Origin: Streptococcus sp. bf_0095
GTDB taxonomy: Bacteria > Bacillota > Bacilli > Lactobacillales > Streptococcaceae
DNA length: 64,000 nucleotides
Direction of reading: 5' to 3'
Assembly: GCF_004166885.1 (NCBI RefSeq)
Contig: NZ_RCYU01000001.1
Coordinates: 372,001-436,000, forward strand
The stretch's first letter is position 1. The number at the start of each line of letters is the position of its first letter. Below the pieces are notes generated by a model. The model did not search any database. It was given only the letters and a program-made list of their open reading frames with translations, and was not told the origin of the DNA. Position numbers and translations under genes: made by a program. This document shows, in pieces, positions 1-12,000 of the stretch.

Positions 1-12
1 AGAACATCTATT

Positions 13-1233
13 ATGAGATTAAAAAAACTGCCTTCTGAATTTCAGGAGGCTTTGCCAATATTAGAAAAGATTCGAAAAGCTGGATATGAAGCTTATTTTG
101 TCGGGGGCTCTGTACGGGATGCCATTTTAGGTCGTCCTATCCACGATGTAGACATTGCCTCCTCCTCTTACCCGGAAGAGACCAAGGCTATTTTCGAGCG
201 GACCATTGATGTCGGGATTGAACACGGGACGGTCCTGGTTCTTGAGAATCATCAAGAATATGAAATTACCACCTTTCGGACAGAGGATGTCTACGTCGAC
301 TTTCGAAGACCCAGTGCGGTTAATTTTGTCCGTTCCTTAGAAGAAGATCTCAAGCGCCGCGATTTTACCGTCAATGCCTTTGCCTTGAGTGAAGAAGGGG
401 AAATTATTGACCTCTTCAAGGGACTAGAAGATTTGGAGAATCGGATCCTAAGAGCCGTTGGTGTAGCGACAGAACGCTTTAACGAAGATGCCCTTCGGAT
501 CATGCGTGGTTTTCGCTTTCAGGCCAGTCTTGGTTTTGATCTAGAAGAAGCAACCTTTAAGGCCATGACAGAATGCGCTCCCTTGTTGGAGAAAATCTCT
601 GTCGAGCGAGTCTTTATTGAGTTAGATAAGCTCCTTTTAGCTCCTTTTTGGCGTAAGGGTTTGGAGGGTGTGATTGCTAGCCAAAGCTATCAGTACCTCC
701 CTCTCTTACAAAACAGCCAATCGTCACTAGAGAAACTGTTCCAGCTGTCCATGGACTATACCTTTACGAGTTCCGAGCAAGCTTGGGCTGCTTTACTCTT
801 GACCTTAGATGAGAATAAGGTCTCTGCTTTCTTCAAGAAATGGAAAACCTCACGTGACTTCGCTAAGAAGGTGGAGCAGTTGGTTGAAATCTACCGTTTG
901 CGTGAAAAGGCTAGTTTAAATCGTCGGGATGTCTATCGCTATGACCGTAGCCTTCTCTTGTCAGCGGAAGAACTGCGTCAGGCTCATGGATTGCCCGTAG
1001 ATTTCCAAGTCATCGAAGAAATGTATGATTCTCTAGCGATCCATGATAAGCACGAAATCGTGGTCAACGGTGGGATGTTGATGAAGGAATACGGCTTAAA
1101 ACCAGGTCCAGGTCTAGGACAAGTGCTTTCTGCCATAGAATGGGCCATTGTAGATGGTGAATTAGAGAATGACAAACAAGCGATTGGTGATTTTTTGAGT
1201 CGCTATCTTGAAGTCAAGAAGGGGGAAGCATGA
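13..1233 (+). CDS. cca: CCA tRNA nucleotidyltransferase
   Basis: Adds or repairs the 3' CCA end of tRNAs in the cytoplasm, using CTP and ATP without a template. The class II head domain is visible near residues 27-50: the nucleotidyltransferase motif GGSVRD is followed by the metal-binding pair in DVDIA. The downstream [10 protein letters not shown] and RIMRGFRF motifs are typical of the family. Length (406 aa) matches Gram-positive CCA enzymes. No clear ribosome binding site is visible in the 12 bases before the ATG, so the gene is probably translated within an operon that starts outside the window. Its stop overlaps the next start by 4 bases (ATGA), which suggests translational coupling to the ABC-F gene. 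Confidence 0.95.
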   Translation: MRLKKLPSEFQEALPILEKIRKAGYEAYFVGGSVRDAILGRPIHDVDIASSSYPEETKAIFERTIDVGIEHGTVLVLENHQEYEITTFRTEDVYVDFRRPSAVNFVRSLEEDLKRRDFTVNAFALSEEGEIIDLFKGLEDLENRILRAVGVATERFNEDALRIMRGFRFQASLGFDLEEATFKAMTECAPLLEKISVERVFIELDKLLLAPFWRKGLEGVIASQSYQYLPLLQNSQSSLEKLFQLSMDYTFTSSEQAWAALLLTLDENKVSAFFKKWKTSRDFAKKVEQLVEIYRLREKASLNRRDVYRYDRSLLLSAEELRQAHGLPVDFQVIEEMYDSLAIHDKHEIVVNGGMLMKEYGLKPGPGLGQVLSAIEWAIVDGELENDKQAIGDFLSRYLEVKKGEA

Positions 1234-3101
1234 GCGATTTTATTGTTGAAAAACTAACCAAGTCCGTCGGGGATAAGACGGTCTTTAAAAATATTTCTTT
1301 TATCATTCATGAGCTGGATCGGATTGGACTAATCGGGGTCAATGGGACAGGGAAAACAACTCTCTTAGATGTTTTGTCGGGTCGTGCAGGCTATGACGGA
1401 GATCGTTCCCCTTTTTCTGCAAAGAATGACTATAAGATTGGTTATCTAACCCAAGAACCTCAATTTGATGATAGCAAAACTGTCCTTGATACAGTTTTGT
1501 CAGAAGATGTGAAAGAGCTCCAATTGATTCGTCAGTATGAGTTGTTGACGAGTCAGTACGATGAGAGCCAGCAAGCGAAACTGGAAAAAGTCATGGCGGA
1601 GATGGACTCTCTCAATGCTTGGGAAATCGAAAGCCAAGTCAAAACAGTCCTGACCAAGCTGGGGATTCAAGATTTGTCTGCTAAGGTTGGTAGTTTGTCT
1701 GGTGGACTGCGTCGCCGTGTCCAGCTAGCACAGGTTCTCTTGGGAGACCATGATTTGTTGCTGTTAGATGAGCCGACCAACCATCTGGATATTGATACCA
1801 TCGAATGGTTGACCAATTTCTTGAAGAACTCTAAGAAAACCGTACTTTTCATCACCCATGACCGCTATTTCTTGGACAATATTTCAACTCGTATTTTCGA
1901 ATTGGACCGTGGCGGTCTAATCGAATACCAAGGAAATTATCAGGATTACGTTCGCTTAAAAGCTGAGCAGGACGAACGGGATGTGGCTCTTCTTCACAAG
2001 AAGCAACAACTCTATAAGCAAGAATTGACTTGGATGCGTCGCCAACCGCAGGCGCGTGCTACTAAGCAACAGGCTCGGATCAATCGTTTCCACGACCTCA
2101 AAAAGGACCTATCTCATCAGGTTACAGAAACAGATCTGGAAATGTCCTTTGAAACCAGTCGAATCGGTAAGAAAGTCATCGAATTTCAAGATGTCGATTT
2201 CGCCTATGATCAAGGACCGATTCTCCAGCGGTTTAATCTATTGGTTCAAAACAAAGATCGGATTGGTATTGTAGGAGATAATGGAGTTGGGAAGTCAACC
2301 TTGCTCAACCTCATTGCTGGGAAACTTCAACCAACTGCTGGGAAGGTCATTATTGGAGAAACGGTACGGATTGCCTACTTCTCGCAACAGATCGAAGGCT
2401 TGGACGAAAGCAAGCGGATGATCAACTTCCTGCAAGAAGTGGCGGAAGAAGTCAAGACCAGCGCAGGATCTACCTCAATCGCTGAATTGCTGGAGCAATT
2501 TCTCTTCCCTCGTTCGACCCACGGCACCTTGATTGAAAAACTATCTGGTGGGGAGAAGAAGCGTCTTTATCTCTTGAAACTTCTCATCGAAAAACCAAAT
2601 GTCTTGCTCTTGGACGAACCGACCAATGATTTGGATATCGCGACCTTGACAGTGTTAGAGAACTTCCTACAAGGATTCGGCGGTCCGGTCATCACGGTTA
2701 GTCACGACCGTTATTTCCTAGACAAGGTTGCTTCTAAGATTCTAGCTTTTGAAAATGGTGGCATTCGTGAGTTCTTTGGAAATTATACGGATTACCTAGA
2801 TGAGAAAAAGTTTGAGCTAGAAATGGTTGCTGAAAGTAGCAAACCTGAAAAAGAAAAGGTAGTCAAAGTCCGAGAAGAAAAGAAACGGATGAGCTACCAG
2901 GAAAAGCAGGAGTGGGCGACTATTGAGAGTGAGATCGAAGAGATTGAAAACAAGATTGCAACCATCGAGGCTGAGATGAATGAGAATGGTTCTGACTTCG
3001 GTAAGTTGTCCAGTCTCCAGCGTCAGATGGATGAAGAAAACGAGCGGCTCTTAGCCAAGTACGAACGCTATGAGTACTTGAGTGAGCTGGCAGAAAACTA
3101 A
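1230..3101 (+). CDS. ABC-F family ATPase (Uup-like)
   Basis: Soluble twin-ATPase protein of the ABC-F family, which acts on ribosomes or ribosome-associated processes and not in membrane transport. Two nucleotide-binding domains are visible: Walker [10 protein letters not shown] near residue 37 and GDNGVGKST near 348, each followed by an LSGG signature and an LLLDEPTN Walker B. No transmembrane segments are present. The linker between the domains carries the basic [14 protein letters not shown] helix. A charged, coiled-coil C-terminal extension (about residues 540-623) is what distinguishes Uup-like members. The gene overlaps cca by 4 bases. A role in antibiotic resistance cannot be judged by eye; housekeeping translation is more likely. 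Confidence 0.9.
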   Translation: MSDFIVEKLTKSVGDKTVFKNISFIIHELDRIGLIGVNGTGKTTLLDVLSGRAGYDGDRSPFSAKNDYKIGYLTQEPQFDDSKTVLDTVLSEDVKELQLIRQYELLTSQYDESQQAKLEKVMAEMDSLNAWEIESQVKTVLTKLGIQDLSAKVGSLSGGLRRRVQLAQVLLGDHDLLLLDEPTNHLDIDTIEWLTNFLKNSKKTVLFITHDRYFLDNISTRIFELDRGGLIEYQGNYQDYVRLKAEQDERDVALLHKKQQLYKQELTWMRRQPQARATKQQARINRFHDLKKDLSHQVTETDLEMSFETSRIGKKVIEFQDVDFAYDQGPILQRFNLLVQNKDRIGIVGDNGVGKSTLLNLIAGKLQPTAGKVIIGETVRIAYFSQQIEGLDESKRMINFLQEVAEEVKTSAGSTSIAELLEQFLFPRSTHGTLIEKLSGGEKKRLYLLKLLIEKPNVLLLDEPTNDLDIATLTVLENFLQGFGGPVITVSHDRYFLDKVASKILAFENGGIREFFGNYTDYLDEKKFELEMVAESSKPEKEKVVKVREEKKRMSYQEKQEWATIESEIEEIENKIATIEAEMNENGSDFGKLSSLQRQMDEENERLLAKYERYEYLSELAEN

Positions 3102-3111
3102 AGGAGGAAGG

Positions 3112-3642
3112 ATGCACCATATTAGTAAATACAGTCTTTTGCTGTCATCATTTTTATTCTGTGGCATTGGTTTTGTTCTTTTTGTAAATCCAATCGAAAA
3201 AATTGCCACCTTTAGTTGGTTGATTTCTCTGGGATTTTTATTGATTTCTGTTTCGCGTTTGTCGCGCTACTACCGTCTACGGACCCAAGCGACCTTGTCA
3301 GATCCTTATTTGTTCCAAAGTGTGGTCTCACTGGTCTTTGCAGTCTATCTCTTGCTATATGGCTACAAGACCTTGCCGATTGTCTTTCCGATCACACTTG
3401 GAATTTGGCTCTTATATAAGTCTGCTTTGAGTTTGCGTAAGGCTCACTATCTTTCCAAACGATCTGAAGAATTATCCAAGAAGTTTACTTTTTGGGGACT
3501 CATTCAACTGTTTATAGGATTGTTTCTCATTGTCAGTCCTCTATCGATTAGTGTCTTCTTGTTACATATTTTGGGATTGTTCTTCTTCGTCATTGGTGTT
3601 CAATCCTTGAGACTCTTTTTAAAGCTTCATAACGAAGAGTAA
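3112..3642 (+). CDS. DUF308/HdeD-like small membrane protein
   Basis: A 176-aa hydrophobic protein with about six predicted membrane segments arranged in pairs, in the style of the DUF308 (HdeD-like) family, whose biochemical role is poorly known. The ATG at 3112 is chosen because AAAGGAGG ends a few bases upstream; an in-frame ATG at 3082 lies inside the ABC-F gene and lacks such a site. It sits 10 bases after the ABC-F stop, so it is the last gene of the cca operon and is followed by a strong hairpin terminator. Assignment rests on hydropathy and general layout only. Confidence 0.75.
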   Translation: MHHISKYSLLLSSFLFCGIGFVLFVNPIEKIATFSWLISLGFLLISVSRLSRYYRLRTQATLSDPYLFQSVVSLVFAVYLLLYGYKTLPIVFPITLGIWLLYKSALSLRKAHYLSKRSEELSKKFTFWGLIQLFIGLFLIVSPLSISVFLLHILGLFFFVIGVQSLRLFLKLHNEE

Positions 3643-3648
3643 GAAAAT

Positions 3649-3682
3649 CCTGTCTGTGTTTTTACAGACAGGTTCTTTTTTT
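3649..3682 (+). terminator. Rho-independent terminator of the cca operon
   Basis: A 9-bp perfect stem (CCTGTCTGT paired with ACAGACAGG) with a short T-rich loop is followed by a run of T residues, directly after the DUF308 gene. Confidence 0.9.
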
Positions 3683-3715
3683 GCAAATGAAATTGAGAGA
3701 AATCTTGAAAAACAA

Positions 3716-3744
3716 TTGAAACCCTTTTCACATTTTGGTATACT
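3716..3744 (+). promoter_or_regulatory. Promoter of glucokinase gene
   Basis: A -35 TTGAAA (3716-3721) is separated by 17 bases from a -10 TATACT (3739-3744) preceded by an extended -10 TG. The transcript would begin about 30 bases before the glucokinase start. Confidence 0.8.
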
Positions 3745-3777
3745 AGTGTCAAGAGAATAGGAACAAAGGAGTGTAAA

Positions 3778-4737
3778 ATGTCCAAAAAAATTATTGGTAT
3801 TGACTTAGGTGGAACATCTGTCAAATTCGCTATTTTGACGCAAGAAGGAGAGATTCAAGAGAAGTGGTCTATCAAGACCAATATTCTTGACGAAGGAAGC
3901 CACATCGTTCCTGATATCATCGCTTCCATCCAACACCGCTTGGAATTGTTGAACTTATCTGCAGAAAATTTTATTGGGATTGGGATGGGATCTCCTGGTG
4001 CAGTAGATCGCTTTGAAGGAACAGTTATCGGGGCCTATAACCTTAACTGGAAGACTCTTCAGCCAATCAAGAAAGATATTGAGTCTGCCTTAGGAATTCC
4101 TTTCTTCATAGATAATGACGCCAACGTTGCTGCTCTTGGTGAACGTTGGAAAGGTGCTGGCGAAAATCAACCAGACGTCGTTTTCATGACACTTGGTACA
4201 GGTGTTGGTGGCGGTATCGTAGCGGAAGGAAAACTCTTGCACGGTGCTGGTGGTGTAGCTGGTGAACTTGGCCATATCACAGTAGACTTCGATCGTCCAT
4301 TTGATTGTACCTGCGGTAAGAAAGGTTGCTTGGAAACAGTAGCTTCAGCAACTGGTATTGTCAATTTGACCCGTCGTTATGCTGATGAATATGCAGGTGA
4401 TGCGGAGTTGAAACGCTTGATTGACGATGGGGAAGACGTTACAGCTAAGACAGTCTTCGATCTTGCTAAAGAAGGGGATGAGTTGGCCTTGATTGTCTAC
4501 CGTCATTTCTCTCAATACTTGGGTATTGCTTGTGCCAACATCGCAAGTGTCTTGAACCCAGCTAACATCGTCATCGGTGGTGGTGTATCAGCAGCAGGTC
4601 AATTCCTCTTGGATGGGGTTCAAAAGGTCTTTGATGAAAATACCTTCCCACAAGTTCGGACATCAACCCAACTGGTGCTTGCTAATCTTGGAAATGATGC
4701 AGGTGTGATTGGTGCTGCATCACTTGTCCTACAATAG
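3778..4737 (+). CDS. glk: Glucokinase, ROK family
   Basis: Phosphorylates glucose with ATP, feeding non-PTS sugars into glycolysis. The ROK fold is evident: phosphate-binding GIDLGGTSVKFAI at the N-terminus, catalytic-region DNDANVAALGE near residue 117, TLGTGVGGG near 140, and the zinc-binding cluster C-T-C-G-K-K-G-C-L-E near residue 178. The length of 319 aa fits streptococcal glucokinase. It is transcribed alone from its own promoter and is followed immediately by a structured repeat element whose last hairpin looks able to terminate transcription. Confidence 0.93.
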   Translation: MSKKIIGIDLGGTSVKFAILTQEGEIQEKWSIKTNILDEGSHIVPDIIASIQHRLELLNLSAENFIGIGMGSPGAVDRFEGTVIGAYNLNWKTLQPIKKDIESALGIPFFIDNDANVAALGERWKGAGENQPDVVFMTLGTGVGGGIVAEGKLLHGAGGVAGELGHITVDFDRPFDCTCGKKGCLETVASATGIVNLTRRYADEYAGDAELKRLIDDGEDVTAKTVFDLAKEGDELALIVYRHFSQYLGIACANIASVLNPANIVIGGGVSAAGQFLLDGVQKVFDENTFPQVRTSTQLVLANLGNDAGVIGAASLVLQ

Positions 4738-4749
4738 AATTTATTTGAA

Positions 4750-4925
4750 AGAGGCTGGGCAAAAAATGTCCAGCCTTTGATGTTTGATAGTAATAGCAGC
4801 AAGACGCAGTGGTTGATTGGTATCTTTGTACGCTTTTTAAGCTTCAAAGATGACCTAATCAACTTTGCGGGGGTGGGAAGACGAACTCTTTTTAACTAGC
4901 CGAAGTTCTTTCCCACTCCCTTTTT
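4750..4925 (+). repeat. Structured intergenic repeat element, copy 1 (diverged)
   Basis: About 175 bp with the same three-stem layout as the copies at 27494 and 44817, but with a diverged sequence. Stem 1 is an AGGCTGG/CCAGCCT-type hairpin. Stem 2 has outer arms GTTGATT and AATCAAC. Stem 3 is GTGGGAA...TTCCCAC followed by T residues. The differences from the other copies fall in pairs that keep the stems intact. It sits directly after glucokinase in the sense direction and probably serves as its terminator. The family of origin is unknown to me. Confidence 0.8.
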
Positions 4926-4973
4926 ATTTATCCTGTGTTATAATGTAGGTATTACAGTATTTAAGGAGATTGA

Positions 4974-5813
4974 ATGACAAAAGCAGATATCCTTTTTAAA
5001 GAAAATATTCGAAGAATTATGGAAGAAGGTGTCTGGTCTGAGCAGGCTCGGCCTAAGTACAAGGATGGCACAACTGCCAATTCCAAGTACATCACTGGGG
5101 CTTTTATGGAGTTTGATCTAGCCAAGGGCGAGTTCCCTATTACGACTCTTCGTCCTATTGCCATCAAGTCAGCCATCAAAGAGTTGCTCTGGATCTACCA
5201 GGACCAGTCCAATAGTCTGGAACTCCTAAACGACAAGTACCAAGTTCATTACTGGAATGACTGGGAAGTAGGAGATACGGGAACAATTGGAGAGCGTTAT
5301 GGTGCGGTTGTTAAAAAGCACGACATCATCAACAAGATTCTCAAACAGCTGGAAGCCAATCCCTGGAATCGTCGCAATATCATTTCTCTCTGGGACTACC
5401 AAGCCTTTGAGGAGAGCGAAGGACTCTTACCTTGTGCTTTTCAAACCATGTTTGATGTGCGCCGTATAGATGGGGAAATCTATCTGGATGCGACCTTGAC
5501 CCAACGTTCCAACGATATGTTGGTAGCGCACCATATCAATGCCATGCAATACGTGGCTCTTCAAATGATGATTGCCAAGCACTTTGGCTGGAAGGTTGGT
5601 AAGTTCTTTTACTTTATTAACAACCTCCACATCTATGATAACCAATTCGAACAGGCAGAAGAATTACTTCGGCGCGAGCCATCTGATTGCCAGCCTCGTT
5701 TGGTATTGAATGTACCAGATGGCACCAATTTTTTTGATATTAAAGCCGAGGACTTTGTTTTGGAAGATTATGATCCAGTCAAACCTCAATTGAAGTTTGA
5801 TTTGGCTATTTAG
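4974..5813 (+). CDS. thyA: Thymidylate synthase
   Basis: Converts dUMP to dTMP using methylene-tetrahydrofolate, producing dihydrofolate. The 279-aa length, the catalytic cysteine in the [13 protein letters not shown] segment (about residue 155), the substrate-binding TQRSND motif and the [11 protein letters not shown] motif near the C-terminus identify it. It follows a clear extended -10 (TGTTATAAT) and AAGGAG. The partner enzyme dihydrofolate reductase (folA) is on the same strand about 7.4 kb on, separated by the large adhesin gene. In other streptococci thyA and folA are often closer, so the adhesin may be an insertion into this neighbourhood; that is an inference. Confidence 0.95.
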   Translation: MTKADILFKENIRRIMEEGVWSEQARPKYKDGTTANSKYITGAFMEFDLAKGEFPITTLRPIAIKSAIKELLWIYQDQSNSLELLNDKYQVHYWNDWEVGDTGTIGERYGAVVKKHDIINKILKQLEANPWNRRNIISLWDYQAFEESEGLLPCAFQTMFDVRRIDGEIYLDATLTQRSNDMLVAHHINAMQYVALQMMIAKHFGWKVGKFFYFINNLHIYDNQFEQAEELLRREPSDCQPRLVLNVPDGTNFFDIKAEDFVLEDYDPVKPQLKFDLAI

Positions 5814-5958
5814 GCTTTAAACAAAAAATCACTATATAGATTGGAAGAAAGTTTAAGTTTTTTCATAAAAATGAACCATACTTCCTATTATTTAAATTTA
5901 ATGATTAGTAATATCATCAAAAATTTTAAAAATGATTAGTTTTTTGAGTCATTTCACT

Positions 5959-5986
5959 TTGATATTTTTAACTAATCTGATAGAAT
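5959..5986 (+). promoter_or_regulatory. Candidate promoter of the large adhesin gene
   Basis: Inside an AT-rich 238-bp gap, a -35 TTGATA (5959-5964) is spaced 16 bases from a -10 TAGAAT (5981-5986). This leaves a 5' leader of about 55-60 bases. No other structure stands out in 5814-6051. Confidence 0.55.
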
Positions 5987-6051
5987 ATATAAGGTTTAAA
6001 ATATAGGCCAATAAATTAGCTTATTAATTGTAAAAAATTATGGAGGAAAAT

Positions 6052-9000
6052 ATGGGCAAAGATTTATTTAATGATCGCATTAGCAGATTTTCGATTCGTA
6101 AATTGAACGTCGGAGTTTGCTCTGTCCTTTTAGGAACACTCGTTATGGTTGGTACAGCGTCTAGCGTAGCAGCCGAAGAAAACGCAGAGAACCCAGCAAC
6201 TGTTGCAAAGGCAACAGAAGAAGGGGCTCAACCTGCTACAACAACAGAAGCTGCTGCTTCTACGACAACTGAAGCACCCACTACAACAAGTGAAGCTCCA
6301 ACTGCAGCTACAACTTATAAAGCTGAAGCGCCAGTAACTGCTGCAGGTGTCGCACCAGTGGCAACTACTGAACCAACAACTGCAGCAACTACTGAAGATA
6401 AAGCGGCTGTAGCAACTCCTGCTGCAGCAGAAGCTTCAACAAACCCTAACAACAAGGCAACTGAAGCAGCTGCAACAGATAAGAAAGAAGAAGTGGCTGC
6501 AGGTGTGGTAGCACCAGCAACTGAAACTCCTGCTGTGACGGCAGAAACATCTGGTGGTAAACGCCGTACTCGTCGTGCAATCGGGAATCCTAATGATGAA
6601 AGCTTGATTGGGGATGACGTTGAAGACGCAACTTCAACTCCAAAAGTTGAAAAACCAGGCTTTACAACAGATCTTGATGCCAAATCTATGACTAGCCAGA
6701 TTACTTGGTTGGACTTTGGAGATGTAGCCAACTGGACAGGTGCAAAAACAGTCATTGTTCCTAAAAATGACCAATTTCCTGATAAAGATTTAGAAGAAAG
6801 ACTGGCTCTTCAAGTTGGGGCAACCTATACCAAGGAAATCATGCCTGGCTATGTGGTCACTGTAAAAGTTAAATCTTTGAAACCATTCCAAGCGACTGAA
6901 ATCTATAAAAAACGGATGGAAGAGCAAGGGGCTACAGAAACTGAAAAAGCAACCTATGATCCAAATGCAAAAAATGGATATGTAAAGGGTGTTACTTCAA
7001 CAGGGGCTCGAAACGCTTTTAACAATGGCGAAGAAGCCGACGTTGTCGCTGATGCTCAAAATAGTTGGACTGAAATTAGACATGAAAACGTTGATACCAA
7101 AGCCAAGAAGACTACCATAAGTTCAGCTATGAATGGTGGAAATATTGGGGTTCAGTTTGAAATCTCTGCAACCTTCCGTGGTAAGACAGTTAAGCCAGCT
7201 GTTGTTATGGCTGATGGAGAGTCTGCTAACCCTGGTGAATTTGTTATGTTCACTACCAACGGACAAGGTTGGCAGCACATTGGGGAATGGAAGAAAACTA
7301 CTAGACCAACCACCACTGTTCCTTATGAACCACAAGATACAGAGAATCTTTTTGGTTCTAAACCTAAATATAATAACCTTAACCTAAGACAACTTCGTGA
7401 TAATTCTCCTGTAGCTGGACCAGATAAGAAACCAGTAGCATGGAAGTACTTTGGAAATCCTGACAAAGTTACGAGTGGTCTAGGAACCGGTGTCTTTGGA
7501 CCAAACATTTCTGAAGGAACTAGAGCAGTTCCACTCGTGATGACGCGTGGAGCATCTGAAGTGGGACTTTATATCGCTTCAGCTGGTAAACAGTCAGCAA
7601 TGCTAGGATTCTTCCCACTTGATGAAGGGGATGCTCCTGAGTCATACGGTAAGGCAGTTCATACCATTGCAACTGTAGATGGCGTTACTGGAGCTAAAGT
7701 AAATCAACCGTATCTTGGTAACGTGAGCCCAGATATGGATGAAAATACGACTCTCGACTGGTTCGGTGATGATAAGGCAACTACGGCCGATGAAGGAATT
7801 AACCAATTGCTCCCAAGCGATCTCAAAGGGACAACCAATGAGATGATCAAGATGGATCGTACACGCCCAGGGAACTACAAGATGTCAGTTGAAGCCCATT
7901 TGGATGGAGCTTCAGAAGCACATATCTATGGTTGGGTGGACTTTAACCAAAATGGTAAATTCGATGAGGATGAACGCTCAAATCTCGCTACAATCACACA
8001 AGATGGCACTGTTGAGTTGACCTTCGCCAACAGCAAAACTTTTATTGATCCTAGCGTTAACGAACTAGGTGCTCGTGTCCGTATTGCTAAGAAAGCTACT
8101 GAGATTGAAAGCCCAACTGGCATGGCCTTCTCAGGTGAAGTAGAAGACTTCAAGACTCAAATCACCCACCCACCAAAAGGGGAATTTAAGGAAACTTCTG
8201 GTCCTCAAGCTACTAAACAAACAGCAACAGTAACCTTTACAGCTCGTGGTGAACACAAGTATGAACGTAACTCTAAGGCAGTCATCGACGAAACTGTAGA
8301 ACCATACATCGTTGATAAAGATGGCAACCGTGCAACGCTTGATGCTGAAGGTTACTATGTCGTACCAGGTCAAGGGAAATACAAGATTACTGCCCATGGT
8401 AAAGACGTAGACGTTGAGTTTATCCCAGAAGATAACTTCCTAGGAACTGCAGATGGTATCTCTATCCGTCGTGTAGATAACAATGGTTACGATACTGGAT
8501 GGTCAACCAAATTCCCAGACCAAGAACCAAACATTAATGGTCAGTTGAATACTATGGATGGTCAATATGTTCCAACAGTCACTCCGATTGAAATCGAAGG
8601 GGTTGACAAGACATCGACTGATGTTCAAGGAGCAACTCAAAAAGAAACACCAACCTTCAACACAACTGCTACTAACTTAAATGGAGATAAGATTGCGATC
8701 ACACCAAGCGCAGAATATCCTGCTAAGTTGGTAGACCCAGCTACAGGTCGCACGATTGATGAACCATCTGTAACAGTTGAAGGTGAAGGAACATACACCA
8801 TTAATCCTACAACAGGTGAAGTAACCTTCACTCCAGAACCAAGCTTTACTGGTACAGCTAAAGGTGTGGAAGTTACATTGTCAGCGCCAGTTGGACGAAA
8901 TAAAGACGGTAAGGTTCAAAAGGAGTACGTTAAGACAGCTACAGCTAAGTACACACCAACAGTAACTCCAATTGCAATCACTCCAACAGACAAAGTTTCT

Positions 9001-12000
9001 GAGGATATCCAAAACGTTCCACAAACTCAAACTCCTACATTTGAGTTGAGCAACGACAAGACTGCGAAAATCACAAGCAAGAAATTGGTTGATCCAGCAA
9101 CTGGTCAACCTACTGATGAAACAACTGTGACAGTAGAAGGTGAAGGAACATACACAATCGATCCTACTACAGGTGCGGTAACCTTCACTCCTGAGAAAGA
9201 CTTTGTCGGAACTGCTAAAGGGGTTAAAGTTCAAGCAACTGCGACTGTTACAAATGCTAATGGTAAAACTGCAACTATCACTTCTGATGCAAGCTACACA
9301 CCTACTGTAAAAGCAGCTGAACCAACAGCAAATCCAGCTACATCTAAAGATATCCAAGGTGCTACTCAAACAGGTAAACCAACCTTTGCGGGTACAACTG
9401 TTTCTGTAAATGGTGAAGACAAAGAAATCACTATTAAAGATAACAGCTACAAACTTTTGGATAAAGATGGTAACGAAGTTTCAACTACAACAGCTTACGC
9501 TGAAGATGGAACAACACCAATCGGTACATTCACGATCGACCCAGCAACTGGTACTGTAACCTTCACACCAACTGATAAGTCTTACACAGGTAAAGTAACG
9601 CCTGTTAAGGTTCAAGCTGAAAGCTCAAACGGAATCAAGGTTGATACAACTTACACTCCAGAGATTGTTCCAGTAACACCAACTGCAACACCAGTTGAAA
9701 CAAAAGATGTCCAAGGTGCCACTCAAACAGGTAAACCTGAATTCAAGGGTGGAACTGTAACGGTTGATGGTGTTGAGAAGACTGTTGAAATCAATGAAGA
9801 TGTTCCAGCAACATTCGACGACGGTTCAACAACTAAGACCGTTGAAGGTGTTGGTACTTACACAGTAGCAGCAGACGGTACTGTTACATTTGTACCAGAA
9901 AAATCATTCGTAGGAACTGCACCAGCAGTGACAGTTGTCCGCGAAGATAAGAATGGAACAAAAGCTTCAGCAACCTACACACCAACTGTAACTCCAGTTA
10001 AACCAACTGCCACACCAGCTGAAACTACAGATATTCAAGGTGCTACTCAAACAGGTAAACCTGAATTTACTGAAGGTGATAGCCGTGTACCAATGAATGA
10101 TGACGTTCCAGCAACATTTGACGATGGATCAACAACTAAGACAGTAGAAGGTGTTGGTACTTACACAGTAGCTCCAGATGGAACAGTTACATTTGTTCCA
10201 GAAAAATCATTCGTCGGAACTGCACCAGCAGTAACCGTTGTTCGCGAAGATAAGAACGGAACTAAAGCTTCTGCAACCTACACACCAACTGTAACTCCTG
10301 TTAAACCAACTGCTACACCAGCAGAAACAACAGATATTCAAGGTGCCACTCAAACAGGTAAACCTGAATTTACTGCAGGTGATAGCCGTGTACCAATCAA
10401 CGAGGATGTTCCAGCAACATTCGACGACGGTTCAACAACTAAGACCGTTGAAGGTGTTGGTACTTACACAGTAGCTCCAGACGGTACTGTTACATTTGTA
10501 CCAGAAAAATCATTCGTAGGAACTGCACCTGCCGTGACAGTTGTCCGCGAAGATAAGAATGGAACAAAAGCTTCTGCAACCTACACACCAACTGTAACAC
10601 CTGTGACACCAACAGCTGAAGATGCAACTTCAACTGACAAACAAGGTCAAACACAATCTGGTAAACCAACCTTCACACCAGGTAACGAAAACGTCCCAAT
10701 GGATGATGATACACCTGCAACCTTTGAAGATGGATCAACTACGAAAACAATTCCAGGAGAAGGAACTTACACAGTTGCTCCAGATGGAAGTGTAACCTTC
10801 GTACCAGAAAAATCATTCACAGGAACAGGAACAGGCGTGACTGTTAAACGTGTCGATAAGAACGGTACTCCAGTAACAGCTAAGTACACACCAACTGTAA
10901 CACCAGTAACACCAACTGCAACTCCAGCTGAATCAGAAGCACCTCAAGGTGTGGTTCAAACTGGAACTGTGACCTTCACTGAAGGTGACTCAGTTGCACC
11001 AATCGACAAGGATACCATTACTCTTCTTGATGAAAATGGTCAACCAGCAGAATCTGTAGTTGCTAAATCACCAGAAGGTAAAGAAATCGGTACTTTCACA
11101 GTTGATAAAGAAACAGGCCTTGTAACCTTCACACCAACTGATAAGTCATACTCAGGTGATGTAGTTCCAGTTAAGGTTCAAGCCAAGGATGCAAACGGCA
11201 CTCCAGCTGAAACATCATACACACCTAAGATTACTCCAGTTGTTCCAACAGCTGAACCTGCAACATCTACAGACATCCAAGGTAAAACACAAACAGGAAC
11301 ACCAAGCTTTACACCTGGTAACCCTGCAATTCCAATGGATGATGAAGTTCCAGCAACCTTTGAAGATGGATCTACTACGAAGACAATTCCAGGAGAAGGA
11401 ACTTACACAGTTGCTCCAGACGGAACTGTAACCTTCGTACCAGAAAAATCATTCACAGGTACAGGTACAGGCGTAACAGTGAAACGTGTTGATAAGAACG
11501 GTACTCCAGTTACTGCAACTTACACACCAACAGTAACACCAGTAACACCAACAGCTGAACCTGCAACATCTACTGATGTACAAGGTGCAACACAAACAGG
11601 TAAGCCAACCTTCACAGAAGGTAATCCAAATGTACCTATGAACGATGAAGTTCCAGCAACATTTGATGATGGCTCAACTACGAAGACAGTTGAAGGCGTT
11701 GGTACTTACACAGTAGCCCCAGATGGAACAGTTACTTTCGTACCAGAAAAATCATTCACAGGTACAGGTACAGGCGTAACAGTGAAACGTGTTGATAAGA
11801 ACGGTACTCCAGTTACTGCAACTTACACACCAACAGTAACACCAGTAACACCAACAGCTGAACCTGCAACATCTACTGATGTACAAGGTGCAACACAAAC
11901 AGGTAAGCCAACCTTCACAGAAGGTAATCCAAATGTACCTATGAACGATGAAGTTCCAGCAACATTTGATGATGGCTCAACTACGAAGACAGTTGAAGGC

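Noticed and set aside
4750-4925. Intergenic repeats as pneumococcal BOX or RUP elements
   Set aside because: The stem sequences and layout do not match the boxA-B-C or RUP patterns I know. They are described as an unnamed structured repeat.
6315-6755. A 146-codon open frame on the - strand inside the adhesin gene
   Set aside because: It is the reverse of a low-complexity Ala/Thr/Glu-coding stretch. It has no ribosome site and the + strand gene is certain.
8881-9369. A 162-codon Ser/Cys-rich open frame on the - strand inside the adhesin repeats
   Set aside because: Its composition is the mirror of repeat codons, with no start signal; it is a shadow of the real gene.
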